Shown piece after piece: positions 52,861-60,114 of a stretch of 64,000 nt of DNA. The translations under genes were made by a program, and so were the position numbers. The stretch's first letter is position 1; each line of letters begins with the position of its first letter. The stretch is from an uncultured Eubacteriales bacterium. GTDB lineage: Bacteria; Bacillota; Clostridia; Peptostreptococcales; Anaerovoracaceae. Location of the stretch: NCBI GenBank assembly GCA_902795135.1, contig CADBJW010000006.1:1-64000 (forward strand). The letters run 5' to 3'. The notes below the pieces were generated by a model. It saw only the letters and a program-made list of their open reading frames with translations, made no database searches and had not been told where the DNA came from.

Positions 52861-53541
52861 TTAAAATTGTGCGTAGATTAGACACCATATTGGTGGAATG
52901 AACAATGACGGTATGAAATTCAAAGTTTTACAGTCTTTGATCTCGAGAATTCCCAGCCCGGACATGGCAATCAAAAATCCTCCGACGATTCCTAGTTCGC
53001 ACATCATCGTATCCGTAATGAAGTTGCCGACCAGAAGGGTCAATCCGTAGATGCTCCCCTGCCAGCAGAACAAGATGATGGAAGACAGCACCATGCCAAC
53101 GCCGTAGGTTGACGCCAGCACCATGGCCGTCACCAGATCCAGGGTCGCGTTTGTAAACAGAAAGGTGTGGTCCTGGTACAAAGCGCTTTGCACCGGTCCC
53201 AGTATGGACAGTGTCCCCACGCAGAACAAAAGGCTTCCGGTCACGATGCCCTCCCCTAGTTTACCGCCGTCCGAACGCTTCGACGTGATGCGGGATACGC
53301 GTCCGTCCAGATCTAAAAGGGTTCCTATAGCTCCGCCTAGCGCCAGACTGATGATGAACAAAACCGGAAATGTGCTGTTCGGCATGTTCTGCACAACGGT
53401 GTTGATGCCTAGTCCAAAAGCCGCCAGACCCATGGCAATGAAGAGCGCGTGATTGACACGTTCGCTCATAATCTTTCGAAACAGCCCTCCGATGAGACTG
53501 CCCGCAATAATGGTACCAGTATTTACAAGGGTTCCTATCAT
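52861..53541 (-). CDS. DUF554 family membrane protein
   Basis: A 226-residue integral membrane protein. The opening MIGTLVNTGTIIAGSLIGGL and the GLGINTVVQNMPN and LFCVGTLSILGPVQSAL segments are hallmarks of the DUF554 family (YdfK-type), which has no established function. Six to seven hydrophobic helices are visible. The C-terminus LIYAQF is intact, so the deletion that reached the neighbouring sigma gene did not obviously damage this one. It could nonetheless have replaced the original tail. Confidence 0.93.
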   Translation of the reverse strand: MIGTLVNTGTIIAGSLIGGLFRKIMSERVNHALFIAMGLAAFGLGINTVVQNMPNSTFPVLFIISLALGGAIGTLLDLDGRVSRITSKRSDGGKLGEGIVTGSLLFCVGTLSILGPVQSALYQDHTFLFTNATLDLVTAMVLASTYGVGMVLSSIILFCWQGSIYGLTLLVGNFITDTMMCELGIVGGFLIAMSGLGILEIKDCKTLNFIPSLFIPPIWCLIYAQF

Positions 53542-53666
53542 ACTATCTCCTGTTGATTCTTTTCAATTTTCTTACACGACATGATTATACCAAAAATAAC
53601 CTGTTTGGCTATGGGTTTTCCTTTTTATCGATTACAAAAATCTATCGATACAATAAAAACCATTAG

Positions 53667-53695
53667 TTAGACAAATCTATAGGGCCGTGTTATCT
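53667..53695 (+). promoter_or_regulatory. candidate promoter of the 67-residue membrane protein gene
   Basis: TTAGAC (53667-53672) and TTATCT (53690-53695) are 17 nt apart, 55 nt before the ATG. Two TATCGAT motifs lie just upstream. Confidence 0.35.
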
Positions 53696-53750
53696 TGAAG
53701 ATGCAAAAAGGATAAACCAACAAAGATAAAGAAATAAGGAGGATATAAAG

Positions 53751-53954
53751 ATGAATAAGAAAGTTGTACTGCAGATCGGATGTTTTCTCGCTATGTTTAT
53801 TATGGAAATGATTGCTGTTTGCTTTGAACAGTCATCCGCCATGTTCAATGTCTTCATGATCCTGGCACTTCTGATGATTCCGGCCTTCGTACTGGTAAAA
53901 TATGTGCCAAAGGATCCTGTCGTAAACACACCGCAGTTTGCTGAGGCTGTATAA
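53751..53954 (+). CDS. small membrane protein
   Basis: A 67-residue protein with two hydrophobic helices (about residues 5-25 and 31-50) and a short polar tail. AAGGAGG sits 8 nt before the ATG and a strong terminator follows, so it forms its own transcription unit. No family is recognised. The role is unknown. Confidence 0.78.
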   Translation: MNKKVVLQIGCFLAMFIMEMIAVCFEQSSAMFNVFMILALLMIPAFVLVKYVPKDPVVNTPQFAEAV

Positions 53955-53997
53955 CCGTTGTAAGAAACGCCACATAGAGTATTTATAACAAAAGGAA

Positions 53998-54040
53998 CCG
54001 GGTCCGGTATCACAACGATACGGGCCCGGCTCTTTGCTTT
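53998..54040 (+). terminator. terminator of the 67-residue gene
   Basis: CCGGGTCCGGTATC pairs with GATACGGGCCCGG (one bulge) around ACAAC, followed by a CTCTTTGCTTTT tract. Confidence 0.8.
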
Positions 54041-54190
54041 TGCGTGTTCATTGTTTGTTCAGATCCGATTATTCATCGTATTTGTCGACTATTCGTCATA
54101 CTTGTGGTGGAAGATCTCTTCCATGAAAAGCTTTGTTTGAAGTATTTTTAGATAATTAAGAAAAACAACACCAGTTCGGGAAAACGCGGT

Positions 54191-55312
54191 CTAATGATCG
54201 CAGCGGAATGTCTCCTCAACTTTACGGATGTAATCAGATATCTTTATGTGCTGTGGACAGTGAGTCTCACAGCTTTTGCAAGCAATACATGCGGTTGGTT
54301 TCGCGTTGTGCGCGGTAAATTGTTTGTATACCGGACGAATTTTCCAGTCTTCTTCGGGCCACTTCTGCAGCTCGTTGTACAGACGGAAGTAATCCGGGAT
54401 GGCGATGTTTTCCGGGCAGTAGTCAACGCAGTATCGGCATCCGGTGCATGGGATGCTGGTGCCGCTATGTAACTCCATGCTGACTGCGGCAAGTGCATCT
54501 ATCTCTTTCGCCTCAAGAGCATTGAACGGCGTCAGATTCTGCTCGATCTGCTCCATACGGTTCATCCCGCTTAAGACAAGCTCCACGCCTGGAAGAGACT
54601 GCACGAAACGCAATGCCCAGTCGACAGCCGACCAGTCAGGATGGATTGACCGCAGCAATTCCTCCGATTTCGGAGGAAGTTCCGCCAGAGTCCCGCCTTT
54701 GACCGGTTCCATAACAAAAACACTTTTGCCATGTTTGATAACTGTTTCGTAACATTTTCGCGACTCGATGCCCGCAGATTCCCAGTCGGCATAATTGATT
54801 TGCAAAAGCACGACGTCGATTTCCGGATGCCGCTGGAGGATCGTGTCCAGCAAATCCGCGCTGTCATGATAGGAAAACCCGATTCGTTCGGCAAGCCCTG
54901 CCTCTTTGATTTCACGCAGGAACCGAAACTCATCGTATTGCTCCGCAATCTCATAATTCTCCTGGTTCAGCCAGTGAAGCATGAACACATCGAAGAAGTC
55001 CGTGCCGCAGCGCTTTTGTTCTTCCTGAAAATAACGGGCGCAGTCCTCATAGGAATGGCATAAATAGCCTGGCAGCTTCTCGATCAGCTTATATTGATTG
55101 TGCCCCTTCCGATTCACCACGCAGCGGCGGATCGCCTCCTCGCTCAGACCATCCATGTACGTATAACAGGTATCGAACCAGATTCCTCCAGCCGCCAGAT
55201 AGGCGTCCACCATTTGGTCGATGGCGTCCCAGCGAAGGGCGCCCGCTTCTTTGTCCTCCGGCAGGCGAAGAAATCCAAACCCGGTTTTGTTGATTGTTCC
55301 AGTCTTATTCAT
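54191..55312 (-). CDS. aldo/keto reductase with C-terminal 4Fe-4S domain
   Basis: A 373-residue oxidoreductase. Residues 1-270 form the aldo/keto reductase barrel (GFGFLRLP, DTCYTYMDGLSEEAIRRCV, VFMLHWLN, FVMEPVKGG). The C-terminal part carries two ferredoxin-like cysteine clusters: CTGCRYCVDYCPENIAIP near residue 290 and CIACKSCETHCPQHIKI near residue 348. It belongs to a clostridial type whose electron partner and substrate are unknown. The ATG at 55312 is preferred. A TTG 24 nt earlier lies inside an inverted repeat. About 240 bp after the stop hold no clear gene. Confidence 0.93.
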   Translation of the reverse strand: MNKTGTINKTGFGFLRLPEDKEAGALRWDAIDQMVDAYLAAGGIWFDTCYTYMDGLSEEAIRRCVVNRKGHNQYKLIEKLPGYLCHSYEDCARYFQEEQKRCGTDFFDVFMLHWLNQENYEIAEQYDEFRFLREIKEAGLAERIGFSYHDSADLLDTILQRHPEIDVVLLQINYADWESAGIESRKCYETVIKHGKSVFVMEPVKGGTLAELPPKSEELLRSIHPDWSAVDWALRFVQSLPGVELVLSGMNRMEQIEQNLTPFNALEAKEIDALAAVSMELHSGTSIPCTGCRYCVDYCPENIAIPDYFRLYNELQKWPEEDWKIRPVYKQFTAHNAKPTACIACKSCETHCPQHIKISDYIRKVEETFRCDH

Positions 55313-55327
55313 TGTTCCATTTTCCAG

Positions 55328-55360
55328 ATGTGTCAAAAAGAACCGTCCCTATTGACACAT
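55328..55360. repeat. interrupted palindrome of the GGGACGGTTCTTTTT type
   Basis: ATGTGTCAA and TTGACACAT flank 15 nt that read AGGGACGGTTCTTTT on the minus strand. It fills the gap between a YhgE gene stop and the aldo/keto reductase. Similar GGACGGTTCTTTTTG palindromes recur in many Clostridia genomes, from memory often near IS200-like REP transposases. No second copy was seen in this window. Confidence 0.6.
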
Positions 55361-57505
55361 TTATAGCATGACGTCACTTTCCCGTTTGCTTTCTTCTACT
55401 TTCTCAATGATGCCCCGCATAGGCTTATGCAAAAGCAATCCAAAGGCTATGGCTGCGATCCCGAACAGAATCAGGATTCCCAGGCAAGCAATATAGGTGT
55501 GTCCATACATTCCGCCGATGCATTCTCTCATAGCATCCATGGCATATCTAAACGGCATGAACGGATGCATCACCCGGAATACCGGTGGGAGCACCTCTAC
55601 CGGGAAGGATCCGCCGCCGCCTGCCACCTGCAGGATCATGACAATGACACTGACTGCCAATCCGATATTTTCCAGGGCGAAAACAAGGGAATAAATAATC
55701 AAGGTAAATACAATGCTGTTGACGCAGGCCGCCAGTATATACAACAGCGGATGCAGACACTGCATGCCCACATACAGCAGATTGCCCAGGGAAACCAGCA
55801 ATGCCTGTGCCAGTCCAATCATCAGGAACAGACGGTATCGCCCGAAAAAGGCCTGTCGCAGCGTCAGCTTTTGCAGGTCATCTCTGCGTTTTACGTGTAC
55901 CCGAATCATAACGGCCGCGAACAATGCTCCGATCCACTGTGCAATAACCGTATAGAATGGCGCCATAACGGAGCCGAAGTTTTCGATCGGATAGATTTCC
56001 TTTGTTTTCATTTTGATCGGTGCAGCCATATTCTCCGCAATGACCGCTGCATCGTTTGTCATCAGATGATTGACATCTTTGAGTAAATCGCTGCCTGCGA
56101 AATGATCAAAGAGTTCCGCCAGATTCCGGGAGCCATTCTGCAGGGATACCAGCGTCACAATGGTCCCATCGATTCCGCCGTTCAGTGATTTTAGAGATTT
56201 TTCGGACTTATCCAAAGCATTCCCAAGCAAATCCATATCGCTGTAGATTCCGGATAAAGAATCCCGCGTCTTGGAAATGGAGCTTCTGGCGTCCGCAATT
56301 GCCTGATTCAATTTTTTGTCCAGATCATCGTTTACGTCAGCCCGGATTGTGACGATGGAGTCTTGCGCAAACTCTGTATCGTCCAAAATCTCATCCATGA
56401 GGCCCTGCATCACGGCCCAATTGGATGCGTTGGCCTGTTCCATGGCATTCAGCCGGCTGAGTATATGATCCAGCTTGTCGGATATTCTGGCGAACCGGGA
56501 TGACAGTCCGGTCAATCCCATATCCTTTAATTTCTTCGCAATCTTGTCCGTCGAGGATTTCATCCTCTCGACGGTTCCCTGATAGGTTTCCAGCTTATTC
56601 TCAACGAACTGGTTGTACTTGCCCATGTCCTTTCTGGCAGCCGTAAGGTCGCTGTCGATCTTTGACAGATCCGCTTCCAGCACGGACGTGATTTCATCTA
56701 TGACCTTGCTGACGGATGTGGTATCCGCCTTTTCAGGGATGCGTCCCTCTGCAGATTCCAGCAGCTGTTCCCCAAGCTCTAACGTATCCTCGGAACTGTT
56801 GATCAGATCGTCTGACGCATTCATAAGATCTCCTGCTGCATCAGAAAGCCCTGCGGCTGCTTGTACCATGGCCACGCTGCTTCCCAGATCTGCGCTCAGT
56901 TCATTCATCGTATCGCTCAGATCGCTGAAGGCATCCTGTGGATCGATTCCTGCACTTTGGGCTGCCGAAGCAGCTTCCGTAATGTACTGACCTATGGTAT
57001 CCACAAACGCCTTGTCGATTTCTTCTTCTAAAACCTCCTGGACCCTGCCGGTAATTTTAGGTGCGATGGCGTTTTTCTTTTCGTTTTCATAAAATTGGAT
57101 CTTTGGGTGCTGCATCTCGCCGGAAGCGAAGCTCATGACGTTTTCACTGAAGTCTTCCGGAACGACGACCGCAGCATAATAATCACCTGCGTAAACCCCT
57201 TTAACGGCCTGGTCTTTATCCTCGAGAATCTGCCAGTTGATCATATCGTTGCCGTTGACTGCATCGATGAATTTCTCACCTACATTGATATTCAGGCCCA
57301 GCATGTCCGTTCCACTATCCTCTGATACGACCGCGACCGGGATTTTACCAGTCGATTCCGGCTCGAAAGGATCCCAGTTGGACAGGATATTGAACCATGC
57401 AAAGATACATGGTACCACAACGATTCCCATGAGGATGACCAATGCAACAACACTGGAGGTCAAGCGCTTAAAATCATGAACGATGATGTTCAGAATGTTT
57501 CTCAT
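55361..57505 (-). CDS. YhgE/Pip domain membrane protein
   Basis: A 714-residue membrane protein. The YhgE N-terminus is one membrane helix (about residues 15-37), an outer domain with LSNWDPFEPES and VVSEDSGTDM, and a long coiled coil (about 195-480). Five or six helices follow from about residue 508. YhgE/Pip proteins, such as the phage infection protein of lactococci, act as exporters or receptors at the cell surface. It ends a run YhgE, small protein, YhgE and overlaps the small gene by 4 bp. Confidence 0.93.
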   Translation of the reverse strand: MRNILNIIVHDFKRLTSSVVALVILMGIVVVPCIFAWFNILSNWDPFEPESTGKIPVAVVSEDSGTDMLGLNINVGEKFIDAVNGNDMINWQILEDKDQAVKGVYAGDYYAAVVVPEDFSENVMSFASGEMQHPKIQFYENEKKNAIAPKITGRVQEVLEEEIDKAFVDTIGQYITEAASAAQSAGIDPQDAFSDLSDTMNELSADLGSSVAMVQAAAGLSDAAGDLMNASDDLINSSEDTLELGEQLLESAEGRIPEKADTTSVSKVIDEITSVLEADLSKIDSDLTAARKDMGKYNQFVENKLETYQGTVERMKSSTDKIAKKLKDMGLTGLSSRFARISDKLDHILSRLNAMEQANASNWAVMQGLMDEILDDTEFAQDSIVTIRADVNDDLDKKLNQAIADARSSISKTRDSLSGIYSDMDLLGNALDKSEKSLKSLNGGIDGTIVTLVSLQNGSRNLAELFDHFAGSDLLKDVNHLMTNDAAVIAENMAAPIKMKTKEIYPIENFGSVMAPFYTVIAQWIGALFAAVMIRVHVKRRDDLQKLTLRQAFFGRYRLFLMIGLAQALLVSLGNLLYVGMQCLHPLLYILAACVNSIVFTLIIYSLVFALENIGLAVSVIVMILQVAGGGGSFPVEVLPPVFRVMHPFMPFRYAMDAMRECIGGMYGHTYIACLGILILFGIAAIAFGLLLHKPMRGIIEKVEESKRESDVML

Positions 57506-57816
57506 TCGCTGCCTCCTTCCCCCGGGTCATCTTCGTCAAGGGTGTCCTCTTCATCACCCACGCCAAACCTCTGAACCAGAACGTGGTTCAGATATTCTAT
57601 ACTAACCAGATAGACAGCCACTGCAAACATACACAGTATCCAAATAATCAGAAATACGGTTTTATCACTGTCGGTCAACAACCGGATCAGCTCCAGAACG
57701 ATTGGGAGCAATATCAGTACGATGCCACTGGTTTTGATGCGTTTTTTATTCTTTTCACGCATTTGTTCTACATAAGAAACGAGATCTTCGTAACGATCAT
57801 TTTGATTTTGATTCAT
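57502..57816 (-). CDS. small two-helix membrane protein between two YhgE genes
   Basis: A 104-residue protein. A charged N-terminus (NQNDRYEDLVSYVEQMREKNKKRIK) leads to two hydrophobic helices (about residues 29-48 and 51-72) and a very acidic tail (DEEDTLDEDDPGEGGSE). I recognise no family. It overlaps the upstream YhgE gene by 1 bp (TAATG) and the downstream one by 4 bp, so all three are translationally coupled. It is a likely partner or assembly factor of the YhgE proteins. Confidence 0.85.
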   Translation of the reverse strand: MNQNQNDRYEDLVSYVEQMREKNKKRIKTSGIVLILLPIVLELIRLLTDSDKTVFLIIWILCMFAVAVYLVSIEYLNHVLVQRFGVGDEEDTLDEDDPGEGGSE

Positions 57817-59894
57817 TACATCACCTCCGTTTCTTTCATCTTGTCATACATGAACTGCTTGACGCCAACAAATGGCTTCCTGATGAGCAGTCCGATTGCA
57901 ACAGCGGCAAGGAAGAATACCATCAGTTGTGCCAGGTAGATTATGAAATCATGCCCATAGAGTCCGCATATGGCTTCGCGCATGGCGTTGATCGCATATG
58001 GGAATGGGAAGAATCGGTAGATCTTATCAAAAATATCCGGCAGGATCTCAATCGGATAGGTTCCACTGGACCCGGCAATCTGCAGCATCATGATTATGAC
58101 AACCGCCGCCCGGCCAATGTCTCCAAAGGCAAGGGTCAGTGCGTAAATCAAAATGACAAATACCATACTGGTCACTGCTGCCGAAAGCCACATGAGCCAC
58201 GGGTGCACCGGGCTGCAATGCAGCAGGAAGATATCCCCTGCTACGACAACGGCCGCCTGAATCTGTCCAATCAGGAAGAAAATCAGATACCGCCCAAAGA
58301 ATCCCTGAGCTTCATTGATGCGTGGGTATTTCCTCCGGTCCACATTGCAGTTCATTACGGTTACTAGCATTACACCGCCAACCCACAGAGCAATGATGGT
58401 ATAGAATGGCGTCATGGCCGCGCCGTAAGAAACCGCTTTATAGAGTTGCTGTGGTTCTACTTCCACCAGATTTGTGAAAAACTCGCTGTACTGGGCCGCA
58501 TCGTTTCCGAGAAGGTTCTCCAGTACTTCCGCCTTTTCATCGTCCTTGGCGTTTTGTACCTGTTCGATAATATCGTCCAATTTTGTTTCCAGAGAGGTCA
58601 GGGTTCCCTGCAGGCCTCCTAAAGTCGAATCCAGACTGTCTACCGTAGACTCTGCACCGTTAATGACCGGCGTAATGTCGTCCAGCACATCCCCGGCTGA
58701 GTTCAGAATCGGAGCGGTTCGTTCCAGTGCCTTTTCGATATCCGAAAGCATCAATTTCAGACTTGGACGCAAATCATCCTGCAAAAGCTTTTTCAGCGTG
58801 TCTGCATCCGAGGAGATTTCGGCCAAAGCCGGTCCATTGGTCAGAAGTTTTTTGATGTGCTCCGAATTGGAAATCATCACGTCCATGGCGTCTGCTGCCA
58901 CACGCCCCGCCGTAGTCTGCGGATTATCCGGAAGCATGGCCCGTAGATCCTGCAAAATCGTCAGAACTCGGTCCGTCCGTTCCAGTGCCGTCTCGATCAG
59001 CTGCTGTTTGGTCTGCTCATCCACCGGTCCCTGCAGGTCATCAATGGTGCCTTTCAGCTCGTTGATGGCGGTTTCCAGTTCTCTGGTTTCACTGTTGATT
59101 GTATTTGAAACTTCGCTGATGGTGGCTTTTGCCTCCTCCAGTTTCTTCTCTGCACTTGCAAGGTCTTTACTGCCGCTCCGTTTCCCCTTCTTTAGCTTCT
59201 TCTCGGCGTTGTTTAAGGCTTTTGAAACGTCCCCTCTGGTAGACATGATTTGGGTGATTGACACATTGTAGTCGTGGATCGCATCCCTGGTTCCAATCAG
59301 CTGCTGCAGTGCGGTATCCACGGCCTCATCCGAATCCACTTCGTCCGCAACATCACCTGCATCACCGAAATACTGTTTCAACGTGCTCTGCAGATATTTG
59401 GAATTGATGTCCGCAAGCAGGTTTGCTGAAATGTTATCCGTGATTTTCGAAGCAACAGGGTTTGCCTTGATGTTGGTATAATACGTGACTTTCGGCGCCT
59501 CATCACCGATGGCTTCCTCGAAGTGATGCATATCATACGTAAAGCCGTCTTCAAAAATGATGGCAGCATAAAACCGACCTGATTTCACACCCTCGATTGC
59601 TTCCTTCGGGTCATCAAGCGGTTTATATGCAATGTCTTTATCATCCTTTACGTCTGCAATTACTTCGTCAGCACTGTTTACATGGGTGCCGTCTTTTAGT
59701 GTGAGCCCTGCATCTCTGGATGCTAAGGCAACCTCAATATTTTTTGCTTCGGAATACGGGTCCCAGTTCGCATAGATATTGATCCATGCGTACAGTGATG
59801 GGAGTGTGCCCAAAGCAATCACAATGATGAGAACAAATATGAACTTGACGATTGCACGGATATCATTTTTAAATATCTCGAATATCGTTTTCAC
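57816..59894 (-). CDS. YhgE/Pip domain membrane protein
   Basis: A 692-residue YhgE-type protein. Residues 14-38 form the first membrane helix. The outer part with YANWDPYSEAKNIEVALASRDAG matches the family. A coiled coil (about 195-480) is followed by several membrane helices from about residue 490 (AAMTPFYTIIALWVGGVMLVTVMN). Both YhgE proteins are present in full, and as paralogues they probably form a complex. The order is this gene, the small two-helix gene, then the second YhgE gene. It starts 39 nt after a small 55-residue gene. Confidence 0.93.
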   Translation of the reverse strand: MKTIFEIFKNDIRAIVKFIFVLIIVIALGTLPSLYAWINIYANWDPYSEAKNIEVALASRDAGLTLKDGTHVNSADEVIADVKDDKDIAYKPLDDPKEAIEGVKSGRFYAAIIFEDGFTYDMHHFEEAIGDEAPKVTYYTNIKANPVASKITDNISANLLADINSKYLQSTLKQYFGDAGDVADEVDSDEAVDTALQQLIGTRDAIHDYNVSITQIMSTRGDVSKALNNAEKKLKKGKRSGSKDLASAEKKLEEAKATISEVSNTINSETRELETAINELKGTIDDLQGPVDEQTKQQLIETALERTDRVLTILQDLRAMLPDNPQTTAGRVAADAMDVMISNSEHIKKLLTNGPALAEISSDADTLKKLLQDDLRPSLKLMLSDIEKALERTAPILNSAGDVLDDITPVINGAESTVDSLDSTLGGLQGTLTSLETKLDDIIEQVQNAKDDEKAEVLENLLGNDAAQYSEFFTNLVEVEPQQLYKAVSYGAAMTPFYTIIALWVGGVMLVTVMNCNVDRRKYPRINEAQGFFGRYLIFFLIGQIQAAVVVAGDIFLLHCSPVHPWLMWLSAAVTSMVFVILIYALTLAFGDIGRAAVVIIMMLQIAGSSGTYPIEILPDIFDKIYRFFPFPYAINAMREAICGLYGHDFIIYLAQLMVFFLAAVAIGLLIRKPFVGVKQFMYDKMKETEVM

Positions 59895-59933
59895 AGTTTT
59901 ATTAGAATTCTCCTATCGTTTCGCAATGTCCCA

Positions 59934-60101
59934 TTATGGCTCATTGATCCACATGGCTCCCGTTGCCATGGAAAAGGCAATGAAGGCTACCGGAACCAAT
60001 GTCAATGCAGCCAATAGTATTATCATTTTTATAACATGTTTTTTATCTTCTTGTGAAGTGTTTTGCCAATCCTTTTTGAAGTCTTTGTTAATCAGGCTCA
60101 T
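59934..60101 (-). CDS. small single-helix membrane protein
   Basis: A 55-residue protein (MSLINKDFKKDWQNTSQED...) with a charged N-terminus and one hydrophobic helix (about residues 28-48). AAAGGAC stands 9 nt before the ATG. A longer in-frame reading lacks a ribosome binding site and would start inside the helicase gene. It begins 13 nt after the helicase stop on the same strand and precedes the YhgE run. Unknown role; it could belong to either. Confidence 0.7.
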   Translation of the reverse strand: MSLINKDFKKDWQNTSQEDKKHVIKMIILLAALTLVPVAFIAFSMATGAMWINEP

Positions 60102-60114
60102 GTTATATAGTCCT

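Noticed and set aside
53620..53650. TATCGAT direct repeats as a promoter element or Spo0A box
   Set aside because: The match to the Spo0A box TGTCGAA is poor and no second gene supports it.
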